Of a stretch of 43,601 bases of DNA, positions 25,150 through 33,844 are shown one piece after another. Position 1 is the first letter of the stretch. Each line of letters begins with the position of its first letter. The stretch lies in the NCBI GenBank assembly GCA_020054095.1, contig JAGVMA010000066.1:1-43601 (forward strand), read 5' to 3'. Below the pieces are notes generated by a model that had not been told where the DNA came from, ran no database searches, and was given only the letters and a program-made list of their open reading frames with translations. A program made the translations under genes and the position numbers. Source of the stretch: Bacteroidia bacterium (lineage in GTDB: Bacteria > Bacteroidota > Bacteroidia > JADZBD01).

Positions 25150-26178
25150 ATGATGATAAAAAAGGGAAATGTAATTATATGCGTATTGATGCTTTTTGTG
25201 TTTAAAGCACCTGCACAAAAAAGTGAGAAAAAACTTTATAAACTTATTTTATTAAATGGAGATACAATTTACAGTGACAAAGCAGCATTTAGTTCCAACC
25301 CATATTTTCTTCCTTTAAAAGCTGGCTCGGATACTATTTGGAAGCGCGTTATAGCTCCTCATGAAATTGCCTTCAACTCTAAAAATTATACGAATGCTAT
25401 AAAGCTAATAAAAGGCGAGATAAATAAATATCCATGGTATTTGTATAATTATCAGCAAATGGCATTTTGTTACAGCAAAACGCAACAGTACGATAGTGCG
25501 TGTTTTTTTTTACTGCAAGGACTATCGTTAAATAAGAGTGATGTAGCTGCTGTTCTTTCCGATCCTAATTTGCAGCAACTATTTACTACGCCTGCTTTTT
25601 TAAAGATTGAAAAAAAACTAGTTGAATTTGAACAACTGACACACCCAGATAAACCGGGTTATCTAAACTATACGCTTTATAAAGTATTACAAAGCGATCA
25701 ATATATAAGACAACTGCATTTTAATTATTCTCAAGAATATGGTGCGAAATCAGTAAAAATCGATTCTATATTAAAATGTATGGCTCTAATAGATTCACTA
25801 AATTTAATTACAGTGAAGCAGTTGATAAAAACATACGGCTACCCCACTGATTTAATGTTGACGGAATACAGTAGAAATACTATTTTTTTGGTGCTACTTC
25901 ATTCACCGTTGAGTGTTCAAAAACAATACCTGCCGGATATAAAAAAGTTGGCAAAATCAAACAAAATAAAAAAAGCCCATTATGCGTATATGTGGGATCG
26001 CATAAAAGTAATGGAAGGTAAAAAGCAAAAGTTTGGAACACAGGTGAAGTATAACGATTTGAAAAATTGCGATGAGTTGTGCCCTATCGTAAGTATGAAA
26101 AAAGTAAATATGTATAGAAAAAAATACGGTATGGAAAGTTTAGAGCAATATTTAGCACACTATCAAATGTGTAAATAA
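25150..26178 (+). CDS. Exported protein with TPR-like middle and C-terminal DUF6624 domain
   Basis: 342 aa. Signal peptide ~1-23 (ending APAQ). Residues ~70-130 look like one or two TPR helices (YTNAIKLIKGEINKYPWYLYNYQQMAFCYSK, given here only as the region 75-105). Residues ~200-342 match DUF6624 as I recall it: KTYGYPTDLML, LLHSPLSVQKQYLPDIKKL, AYMWDRIKVMEGKKQKFGTQ and a final RKKYGMESLEQYL. DUF6624 has no established activity. It starts eight bases after the OmpA-domain gene and ends three bases before the exporter, so it is embedded in the operon. Confidence 0.8.
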   Translation: MMIKKGNVIICVLMLFVFKAPAQKSEKKLYKLILLNGDTIYSDKAAFSSNPYFLPLKAGSDTIWKRVIAPHEIAFNSKNYTNAIKLIKGEINKYPWYLYNYQQMAFCYSKTQQYDSACFFLLQGLSLNKSDVAAVLSDPNLQQLFTTPAFLKIEKKLVEFEQLTHPDKPGYLNYTLYKVLQSDQYIRQLHFNYSQEYGAKSVKIDSILKCMALIDSLNLITVKQLIKTYGYPTDLMLTEYSRNTIFLVLLHSPLSVQKQYLPDIKKLAKSNKIKKAHYAYMWDRIKVMEGKKQKFGTQVKYNDLKNCDELCPIVSMKKVNMYRKKYGMESLEQYLAHYQMCK

Positions 26179-26181
26179 GTC

Positions 26182-28353
26182 ATGAAACTTCCTTTCTATC
26201 GCCAAACCGACACAAAGGATTGTGGCCCAACGTGCTTAAAGATGATTTTTTCTTTTTATGGAAAGAATGTTGATATTGGCAAATTGAGTGAGCTATCGAT
26301 GGGTAGCAGAGAGGGAACGAGTTTACATGGATTAAGATTAGCAGCAGAAAAGCTAGGACTAAAAACATTGGCTGCTAAAATTTCATACCAAGATTTAATG
26401 AATGCCCCGTTACCGTGTATTGCACACTGGAACTCAAATCATTTTATTGTCATCTACAAGATTTCAACTAAAAAAATAGAAATAGCTGATCCTGCTCACG
26501 GTATAATCACATATACTAAACAAGAATTTATAAAAAACTGGTGCCAAAATTCTATTGAGGGAATAGTCTTGTTATTCGACACATCAATCTCGTTCTATAA
26601 TGATAAAACAGAAGTAGCAGATCCCAATAAATCAAATTATCATGATATAATTATAGCACATTTTAAAAAACATAATAGGGCAATATTACAACTGATACTA
26701 GGTTTAATTGCTGGGAGCATACTTCAGTTAATATTTCCTTTTTTAACCCAAAGTATAATAGATATTGGAGTGGTAAATAGCAATATGGGTTTTATATATC
26801 TTATTCTTGCTTCACAACTACTTATTTTTATTGGGAAAAGTACCGTTGATATAATGCGGGGGTGGATTTTAATGCATATAAGCAGTAGAGTAAGTATTTC
26901 ACTAGTTTCCGATTTCTTAATAAAAATTATGAAACTTCCGATTTCCTTTTTTGATTCAAAAATCACAGGAGATATTTTACAAAAAATAAACGATCACTAT
27001 AGGATAGAAAGTTTTCTTACATCATCTTCACTGATGATATTGTTTTCTTTCATTAACTTTTTTGCTTTTTCAATAGTTTTAGCATGTTACGATATAAACA
27101 TATTTTTCATTCTTTTATTTTGCACCATTTTGTATTTCGTTTGGATACTTTTTTTTATGAAAAAACGAGCAGATTTAGACTATAAAAGATTCAGTCAGAA
27201 TTCTGCAAGTAATAGCAAAATAATAGAGTTAGTTGAGGGGATGCAGGAAATTAAGTTAAATAATGCCGAACGTAAAAAAAGATGGGAATGGGAATCAATA
27301 CAAGTTAAACTTTACAATACAAACAGGAAAGCATTGATTTTAGAACAATTTCAAACATCGGGATCGAGTTTAATTAACGAATTAAAAAATATTTTTATTT
27401 CATTTTATAGTGCCCAACTTGTGATTCAGGGTGAAATTACATTAGGGATGATGCTTTCTATAAGTTATATTATAGGACAACTCAATGGACCAATTCTACA
27501 GCTTGTTGGATTTGTTCAGTCGTTTCAAGATGCCAAACTCAGTCTGATTAGAATAAGCGAGGTACACAATTTAAAAGAAGAAAGTATATCTGATACGAAT
27601 GAAGATATTGATACAACTGCGAATTTAACCTTGAATAATATTTCTTTTACTTATCATAATAACAATAACCCTGTTTTAAAAAATTTATCATTAATCATTC
27701 CAAACAATAAAATTACTGCAATTGTTGGATCGAGTGGTAGCGGCAAAACCACATTAATGAAGTTGCTTCTGAAGTTTTATGAGCCTTCTTCAGGCGATAT
27801 TCGTATTGGCACTCAAAATTTAAAAAATATAACTAACGATACTTGGCGAAGCACATGCGGTGCAGTATTGCAAGAGGGCTTTATATTCTCAGATACAGTA
27901 TCAAATAATATTACACTTAGCGAGCACATTATTGACAAAGAGCGGCTTAATTATTCTATGAATATGGCTAATATTAAAGACGAAATTGAACTTTTTCCTC
28001 AAGGTGTTTATACTAAAATTGGTATTGAAGGGATTGGAATAAGTGCAGGGCAAAAGCAAAGAATATTAATTGCAAGAGCCATCTATAAGAATCCTAAGTT
28101 TCTTTTTTTTGACGAGGCCACCAGTTCATTGGATGCAAACAATGAGAAAATGATAGTAGAGAAATTATATGATTTTTTCAAAAATAGAACAGTTGTAATA
28201 ATTGCACATCGGTTAAGCACGGTTAAATACGCAGATAATATTATCGTTCTTGATAAAGGAGATTTGATTGAATCTGGTAATCATAAGGACTTGGTTAGTA
28301 AAAGAGGGCACTATTTTAATTTAATTAATAATCAATTGGAATTTTACACATAA
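26182..28353 (+). CDS. C39 peptidase-containing ABC exporter (PCAT)
   Basis: 723 aa with three parts. Residues 1-~130 are a C39 protease: Cys14 in DCGPTC, His87 in NHFIVI, Asp103 in ADPAHG, the triad that cuts after Gly-Gly leaders. Residues ~165-445 hold six membrane spans. Residues ~480-723 form the ATPase: Walker A GSSGSGKTT (516-524), signature ISAGQKQR (a variant of LSGGQ, near 621), Walker B FFDEATSSLD with Asp644/Glu645, and H-loop His676. It should remove the leader of the precursor encoded upstream and pump the core across the inner membrane. It is followed three bases later by the adaptor gene. Confidence 0.95.
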   Translation: MKLPFYRQTDTKDCGPTCLKMIFSFYGKNVDIGKLSELSMGSREGTSLHGLRLAAEKLGLKTLAAKISYQDLMNAPLPCIAHWNSNHFIVIYKISTKKIEIADPAHGIITYTKQEFIKNWCQNSIEGIVLLFDTSISFYNDKTEVADPNKSNYHDIIIAHFKKHNRAILQLILGLIAGSILQLIFPFLTQSIIDIGVVNSNMGFIYLILASQLLIFIGKSTVDIMRGWILMHISSRVSISLVSDFLIKIMKLPISFFDSKITGDILQKINDHYRIESFLTSSSLMILFSFINFFAFSIVLACYDINIFFILLFCTILYFVWILFFMKKRADLDYKRFSQNSASNSKIIELVEGMQEIKLNNAERKKRWEWESIQVKLYNTNRKALILEQFQTSGSSLINELKNIFISFYSAQLVIQGEITLGMMLSISYIIGQLNGPILQLVGFVQSFQDAKLSLIRISEVHNLKEESISDTNEDIDTTANLTLNNISFTYHNNNNPVLKNLSLIIPNNKITAIVGSSGSGKTTLMKLLLKFYEPSSGDIRIGTQNLKNITNDTWRSTCGAVLQEGFIFSDTVSNNITLSEHIIDKERLNYSMNMANIKDEIELFPQGVYTKIGIEGIGISAGQKQRILIARAIYKNPKFLFFDEATSSLDANNEKMIVEKLYDFFKNRTVVIIAHRLSTVKYADNIIVLDKGDLIESGNHKDLVSKRGHYFNLINNQLEFYT

Positions 28354-28356
28354 CAA

Positions 28357-29628
28357 ATGACTAAATCAACAGAGCAAATTTCTGAATCTTTCTCCGAATT
28401 GTTGAATGACAAACCAAATCACCTTTTTCGCTTCGGTAACTCAATTGTGCTGCTATTACTAATAGCAGTTATTATTTTTACTTTTTTAATTACATATCCT
28501 ACTGTTCTTTCTGCAAAAGTTACTTTATCAAGTTACAATCCAGCAATTAAAATTTATGCAAAACAATCTGGCAAAATTATTGACGTAAATATCAAAAGTG
28601 GGGATGTCGTAAAGAAAGGCGATGTGCTACTTGTAATTGAAAGCACTGCCAATTATAATCATATTCAATTTGTATCTAGATTAATTGATTTTCCAGAAAC
28701 CGCATCTTGTTCATCAATTTTTTCTCAAATCGACACATTGATTTTGGGTGATATTACTACATCCTATATTTCACTTATTCAAGAGTGTAACGAGTTCCAG
28801 CAATTTAAAAATGATAATTTTTTTGAAATAAAAATTAACTATATTAAAAAAGAGATCGCGCAGTATGATCAACTTCAGTTAACACTTGAAAATCAAGTAA
28901 CTCTATATAAAAAAGAACACCAGTTGATTGAAAAAGATTATCATAGACATTTGTTACTATATAGCGAAAAAACTATTTCAAGTAGCTCAATTGAGCAGAT
29001 TGAAAAGGGTTATATATCATCACAAAGAATTTTAGAATCAATGAGGACTAATGCGATTAATAATACTATCACAATATATAAGTTGAATCAAAGTGTAACT
29101 CAATTAGAATTAGAGAATAAGCAGCAATACAATAAACATATTCAGCAAATAAGTTACTTTAAGCAAAAATTAAAATCAGATATTTCTGCTTGGAGAGATA
29201 AGCATGTTATTCAATCACCTATTGACGGAAGACTATCTTTGTTTGCATCATGGAATAAAAATACAACTATTTTGCTTGGCGATCCTATTCTTAACATTGT
29301 ACCATTTAATAAAGAAAAAATGGTAGCAAAATTGTTTTTACCCACTACAAATTCTGCCAAAATAAAAGTAGGCCAGCGTGTAAATATTAAATTAAAAGAC
29401 TATCCCTATCAGGAGTATGGTATGTTGACTGGCACTATCCACGCTATATCGCTTGTTCCGGATAACGATGTTTATTTTATTGAAGTTTGGTTTAATACCA
29501 CGGGGTTGACCTCTACTTATGGTAAAAAGCTAGAATATAAAGCAAACATGGAGGGTATTGCTGAAGTGATGATAGATAACACTTCACTGTTTTATAAAGT
29601 TTTCAATCGTGTTTTTCAGTCAATATAA
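28357..29628 (+). CDS. HlyD-family membrane fusion protein
   Basis: 423 aa. A short cytoplasmic tail, one membrane span (about 29-47), then the first half of a split lipoyl domain (KIYAKQSGKIIDVNIKSGD, about 66-84). A long helical hairpin with heptad character follows (about 130-285), then IQSPIDGRLSLFASW returning to the lipoyl fold, and a beta-barrel end (GQRVNIKLKDYPYQEYG). This is the usual type I secretion adaptor that links the PCAT exporter to an outer-membrane channel. No TolC-like gene is in the cluster. It is the last gene of the operon, convergent with aroA, with no clear terminator in the 30-bp gap. Confidence 0.93.
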   Translation: MTKSTEQISESFSELLNDKPNHLFRFGNSIVLLLLIAVIIFTFLITYPTVLSAKVTLSSYNPAIKIYAKQSGKIIDVNIKSGDVVKKGDVLLVIESTANYNHIQFVSRLIDFPETASCSSIFSQIDTLILGDITTSYISLIQECNEFQQFKNDNFFEIKINYIKKEIAQYDQLQLTLENQVTLYKKEHQLIEKDYHRHLLLYSEKTISSSSIEQIEKGYISSQRILESMRTNAINNTITIYKLNQSVTQLELENKQQYNKHIQQISYFKQKLKSDISAWRDKHVIQSPIDGRLSLFASWNKNTTILLGDPILNIVPFNKEKMVAKLFLPTTNSAKIKVGQRVNIKLKDYPYQEYGMLTGTIHAISLVPDNDVYFIEVWFNTTGLTSTYGKKLEYKANMEGIAEVMIDNTSLFYKVFNRVFQSI

Positions 29629-29658
29629 TCGTGTAAATATTATAAAGAAAATTAGAGG

Positions 29659-30906
29659 TTACTCTTCGATAGTTACACCTATTTGCCTTAAGTGATTCCA
29701 AAAATCGGGATATGATTTTTTAACAACCGATGGTTCTTCGATAATTATTTCGCCAAACTTGAAAACTAATGTAGAAAATGCCATAGCCATGCGATGATCA
29801 TCATAAGTTTTGATTGGAGAAGAAGGTGGTGTAATTTTTCCGGGAACGATGAAAGCGGCATCATCGCTTTTTATCTGCAAATCAGAATTGATTTTAGCAA
29901 GCTCGTTTTTTAAGGCAAGTGCACGGTCGGTTTCTTTTATTTTTAGTGTAGAAAGTCCTTTGCAAAGCGCTGGTACATCAAGTGCTGATGAAACTACACC
30001 AATTGTTTGCGCTATATCAGGGCAATCATTAAAATCAAATCCGAAAAATTCAGTAACCACTCCTGCTTTTGTAATTTTAATTCCGTTATCTACAAACTCG
30101 GTGCGCACACCAAAAAAGTTAAACAAATCGGGTAACACAGCATCGCCTTGTATGCTTTGCTTGTGCAGGCCATTCAATATAATGTCGGCAGTATCGCTAA
30201 AAGCTGCCATAGCATACCAATACGAAGCAGCGCTCCAATCCGATTCTACTTTAAATGTTTTTGATTCGGGTGCAGTGTAGCGCTGCGGACTAACAGAAAC
30301 CTGGTCGCCATCCCACATTCCGGTTACACCAAAGGTTTCCATCACTTTAAGTGTCATATTTATATACGGGCGCGAGGTAATTACACCCGTAAATTTTATA
30401 ACCATACCGAGAGGCAAAACGGGGGCAATCATTAGTAGTGCAGAAATGTATTGGCTGCTGATGCTGCCATCCACTTCTATTTCACCACCTTTTAACTCTT
30501 TGCCTGTAATTTTTATTGGAGGAAATCCATCCGATTCTAAATATTCAATTTCGGCACCAAGTTGTTTTAACGCATTAACTAAAACACGCAACGGGCGTTT
30601 CTTCATTCTATCGCTGCCGGTTAAAATTCTAACACCGGGTTTTATGGCAAAAAGTGCTGTTAGAAATCGCATGGTAGTTCCGGCAGCGCCTACATCGTAA
30701 GTTTTTTCACCTGATTGAATGTTTTTCTCTTTCGCAAGAATAGAGCATAATGTTGATGTATCGGCCGAGTCAGATAAATTCTCAATTGCAAAATTTTCGT
30801 TACAGAGTGCTTGTATAATAAGCAACCTATTGCTAATGCTCTTTGACGATGTAAGCTTTATTTCGCCACTTATGTTTTTATTATTTGCTCTTAGCTTGTA
30901 ACTCAT
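29659..30906 (-). CDS. aroA: 3-phosphoshikimate 1-carboxyvinyltransferase (EPSP synthase)
   Basis: 415 aa. Transfers the enolpyruvyl group of PEP to shikimate-3-phosphate, step six of the shikimate pathway. Substrate-binding Lys22-Ser23 and Arg27 are seen in SSKSISNR, then GAAGTTMRFLTA (the GNAGTAMRP equivalent, with Ala in place of Asn), SSQYISALLM, the catalytic KETDR segment and YDDHRMAM. The family is slightly short but complete. It lies six bases after aroB. Confidence 0.95.
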   Translation of the reverse strand: MSYKLRANNKNISGEIKLTSSKSISNRLLIIQALCNENFAIENLSDSADTSTLCSILAKEKNIQSGEKTYDVGAAGTTMRFLTALFAIKPGVRILTGSDRMKKRPLRVLVNALKQLGAEIEYLESDGFPPIKITGKELKGGEIEVDGSISSQYISALLMIAPVLPLGMVIKFTGVITSRPYINMTLKVMETFGVTGMWDGDQVSVSPQRYTAPESKTFKVESDWSAASYWYAMAAFSDTADIILNGLHKQSIQGDAVLPDLFNFFGVRTEFVDNGIKITKAGVVTEFFGFDFNDCPDIAQTIGVVSSALDVPALCKGLSTLKIKETDRALALKNELAKINSDLQIKSDDAAFIVPGKITPPSSPIKTYDDHRMAMAFSTLVFKFGEIIIEEPSVVKKSYPDFWNHLRQIGVTIEE

Positions 30907-30912
30907 ATTCTT

Positions 30913-31995
30913 TTATAATCTTGTACTCAGATAGTAGTTTAACGATTCAGCAATTAGTTTTTTATCTGCCGATTGATTTATAATTCCTGATCCAATTTTT
31001 TTCAGCAGCGTGAAATTAATTTTACCGCCACTGTTTTTTTTATCATTCTGCATTAATCTAATCAGTGTATCCTCATCAAATTTATCAATTTTCAAATAAT
31101 GAAACAGGTGATCTATTACATTAACAATAAATTCAAGTTCGTCTTTACTGATGTATTTCTTTTTATATGATAGATATGACTCTGCAATCATGCCAATTGC
31201 AATTGCTTCGCCATGCAATAGCGGCTTAGGGCTGTGCAAATAAAACGATTCGATGGCATGGCCAATAGTGTGCCCAAAATTTAGCAGCTTCCTGTGCGAT
31301 TTTTCAGAAAAATCTGATTGCACAATTTTGTTTTTTATTACAATAGATTTTTGTACTAAGCTATTAATCACCAAATTGTTTTTGTTTCCGAAAAAATTAT
31401 CGGCCAAATTTTTAAAATATTCTTTATCGTTTATCAGGCCGTGTTTTATAATCTCGGAATATGCCGAAACAATTTCGCGCATAGGCAATGTTTCGGTAAA
31501 CTTTGTATCAATAAAAACTGCAACCGGCACCGAAAAAGTTCCAATTTCATTTTTGTATTCGTTAAAATCAATTCCGGTTTTGCCACCTACTGATGCATCA
31601 ACCTGAGCTAAGAGGGTAGTGGGGACATTTATAAATTTTATTCCGCGCTTGTAAACCGATGCACAAAATCCACCAATATCTGTAACCACACCACCGCCTA
31701 TGTTAATGAGCAACGAATTTCTGTCCGCCTTATTATCCAGCAAAGTTTGCCATATTTGCCTGCACGTATCAAGGTTTTTATTTGTTTCGCCACTTGCTAT
31801 TTTTATTACTACATAGGATTTAATATTGATTTTAGGCAGACAGTATTTTTCTGAATTTTCGTCAACCAAAATAAAAACCGAGGAATGGTTGCTTGCCATT
31901 TTTTTCAGCAGCGTACTAATTTCGTTGGCTACATTATAGCCAACATGTATTTGATAGCTGATGGCATTTATCTTTTTTAGTGCGAGTTTCATCAT
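30913..31995 (-). CDS. aroB: 3-dehydroquinate synthase
   Basis: 360 aa. Converts DAHP to 3-dehydroquinate using NAD and a divalent metal, step two of the shikimate pathway. Landmarks are SGETNKNLDT, GGGVVTDIGGFCAS (NAD binding), NVPTTLLAQVDASVGGKTG, and metal ligands in ISEYSEIIKHGLI-like (ETVSAYSE), HTIGHAIES and LLHGEAIAIGM. The start overlaps the stop of the aspartokinase gene by four bases; a second Met follows at once, so either could be used. Confidence 0.95.
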   Translation of the reverse strand: MMKLALKKINAISYQIHVGYNVANEISTLLKKMASNHSSVFILVDENSEKYCLPKINIKSYVVIKIASGETNKNLDTCRQIWQTLLDNKADRNSLLINIGGGVVTDIGGFCASVYKRGIKFINVPTTLLAQVDASVGGKTGIDFNEYKNEIGTFSVPVAVFIDTKFTETLPMREIVSAYSEIIKHGLINDKEYFKNLADNFFGNKNNLVINSLVQKSIVIKNKIVQSDFSEKSHRKLLNFGHTIGHAIESFYLHSPKPLLHGEAIAIGMIAESYLSYKKKYISKDELEFIVNVIDHLFHYLKIDKFDEDTLIRLMQNDKKNSGGKINFTLLKKIGSGIINQSADKKLIAESLNYYLSTRL

Positions 31996-33251
31996 TTGTT
32001 TTTCATTACCATTTGCACGGTGTAACGGCTTCTAACATCGAGCAGCACATTTTTGCCTATTGTTACTCTATCAATAGTTGCTTGGTCGTAATAGCGTATG
32101 GTAACCATTTCCACATTATCGTTATAGAGTACACGGTATTTTTTTTGCAGTTCTTTTATTAATTCCGGAATCTTTCGTTCGTTGTTATCAACACAAATTG
32201 AAAAACTAATTGCCGAATTAAGCATAGTATTAATTTTCACACCTTGCTCGAAAAACGTATTAAAAATTTCGCTCAAATTTTCTTCAACGATAAATGAAAA
32301 GTCTTTTGGCGATATAGAAACAAGCACCTGATTAATTTTAAAAATAAAGCACGGTATTGGCAATTGCGATTGTAAGTTATTAATCACAGTTCCCTTTTCA
32401 TCCGGTTTTATAAATGATTTTACATGCAGCGTAATGTTTTTGTTCTGCAACGGCTTTATGGTTTTTGGATGTATCACCGTAGCACCATAGTAACTTAGCT
32501 CTATAGCATCTTGAAACGAAAGTTGGTCAATCAATTTAGTTTGGTCAAACCATTTGGGGTCGGCATTTAAAACACCGGGCACATCTTTCCAGATGGTTAC
32601 ATTTTCGGCATCGGTGCAATACGCTAAAATTGCAGCGGTGTAATCGCTCCCTTCGCGGCCAAGCGTGGTGGTAAAGTTTTCAGAAGTAGCTCCTAAAAAA
32701 CCTTGCGTAATTGTAATTGAAGCTTTAGTTGAATTAAAATAAGATCTCACCAATTCTTCTGTACTCTCCCAAAGTACTTTTCCTTCACGGTAAGTGTTGT
32801 CGGTTTTCACAATATCTCTCACATCAAGCCATTGATTTTTTATTCCCGCCTTGTTAAGATAGGCGCTTACAATTTTTGTAGAAATAATTTCGCCCATAGA
32901 TACTATTTGGTCGTATTCATGGTCGTAGCTATGCGTTGGACTTTCTTCTATTGCCCATTCCAATTCTACAAATGTATTGTGCATATCGCTATACACTTCA
33001 TGAGATTTATCATCAAATAATTTTTCAATAATATCGAAATGATATTTTTTTATTTCAGCAAACACATCGGCAGCGTTTTCTTTTTTATAAAAAAATGCAT
33101 CGGTTAGTCGCTCAAGTGCATTAGTAATTTTGCCCATTGCGGAAATAACAATTAGTGTTTTCTCGTCAGGAAATCGTCTAAGTATTTCTGCTACATTTTT
33201 TACTGCCTCAGCATCTTTTACAGATGCTCCGCCAAACTTAAAAATCTTCAT
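31992..33251 (-). CDS. Aspartate kinase
   Basis: 419 aa. Phosphorylates aspartate, the first step towards Lys, Thr and Met. It opens KIFKFGGASVKD (the KFGG-S nucleotide motif) and has the GREGSDYTAAILAY and TIWKDVPGVLNADPKW segments, followed by two ACT-like regulatory modules (about 290-419). It is monofunctional: no homoserine dehydrogenase fusion. It belongs to a minus-strand run GNAT, aspartokinase, aroB, aroA with gaps of 2, -4 and 6 bases, which joins aspartate-family and aromatic amino acid synthesis. Confidence 0.93.
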   Translation of the reverse strand: MKIFKFGGASVKDAEAVKNVAEILRRFPDEKTLIVISAMGKITNALERLTDAFFYKKENAADVFAEIKKYHFDIIEKLFDDKSHEVYSDMHNTFVELEWAIEESPTHSYDHEYDQIVSMGEIISTKIVSAYLNKAGIKNQWLDVRDIVKTDNTYREGKVLWESTEELVRSYFNSTKASITITQGFLGATSENFTTTLGREGSDYTAAILAYCTDAENVTIWKDVPGVLNADPKWFDQTKLIDQLSFQDAIELSYYGATVIHPKTIKPLQNKNITLHVKSFIKPDEKGTVINNLQSQLPIPCFIFKINQVLVSISPKDFSFIVEENLSEIFNTFFEQGVKINTMLNSAISFSICVDNNERKIPELIKELQKKYRVLYNDNVEMVTIRYYDQATIDRVTIGKNVLLDVRSRYTVQMVMKNK

Positions 33252-33253
33252 CG

Positions 33254-33733
33254 CTATATGCTATCATTAAAATTATTTATCTGCTCTTCGGTTAAGCGGC
33301 AGTTAACCCATTCTTTTAAAAACTGCGCATCGTATTTTTCGTAAAATTTTATGGCTGGAGTATTCCAGTCGAGCACTTGCCACTCTATTCTTCTGGCTTT
33401 CATTTTTTTAGCAGCTTTTATTATTTCGTTAAATAATTTCTGACCTAATTTATAGCGCCTGTATTGTTCTCGTACAATAATATCTTCCAAAAAAATACAG
33501 CGCCCTTTCCATGTAGAATATTTAACGTAATACAATGCCATGCCCGCAATTACCCCATCTATTTCGGCTACATAAAATTTAAAAATAGAATTATCACCAA
33601 ATCCATCGCGCTCCATGTCATCAAGTGTTACCACCACATCATCGGGGGCTTTTTCATATGCCGCCAATTCTTTTACCAAACTTAAAACAGCCGGCAAATC
33701 TTCCTTGTATCCTTTTCTTACTTTAATTTCCAT
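33254..33733 (-). CDS. GNAT-family N-acetyltransferase, SSAT-like
   Basis: 159 aa. A single GNAT fold. Motif A reads EDIIVREQYRRYKLGQKLFNEI (acetyl-CoA pyrophosphate loop RRYKLG), and motif B contains IEWQVLDWNTPAIKFYEKYDA. The opening RKGYKEDLPAVLSLVKELAAYEKA and the overall length match the diamine/spermidine acetyltransferase-like group, though the acceptor is uncertain. It is the first gene of the amino-acid run and probably carries its promoter. It is divergent from the cystathionine beta-synthase-like gene over 111 bp. Confidence 0.88.
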   Translation of the reverse strand: MEIKVRKGYKEDLPAVLSLVKELAAYEKAPDDVVVTLDDMERDGFGDNSIFKFYVAEIDGVIAGMALYYVKYSTWKGRCIFLEDIIVREQYRRYKLGQKLFNEIIKAAKKMKARRIEWQVLDWNTPAIKFYEKYDAQFLKEWVNCRLTEEQINNFNDSI

Positions 33734-33844
33734 TTCAATAAATTTTCACAAAACTAAACATTATAAAATGTAAGAATATGTATTGTGCTAAAATAATTAT
33801 GCCGCTATTTTATTACCTTCGCCACACTATAAAAAAACAAGAAA

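Noticed and set aside
29629-29658. Searched for a second precursor or terminator after the HlyD gene
   Set aside because: Only 30 bases, no hairpin and no frame; nothing found.
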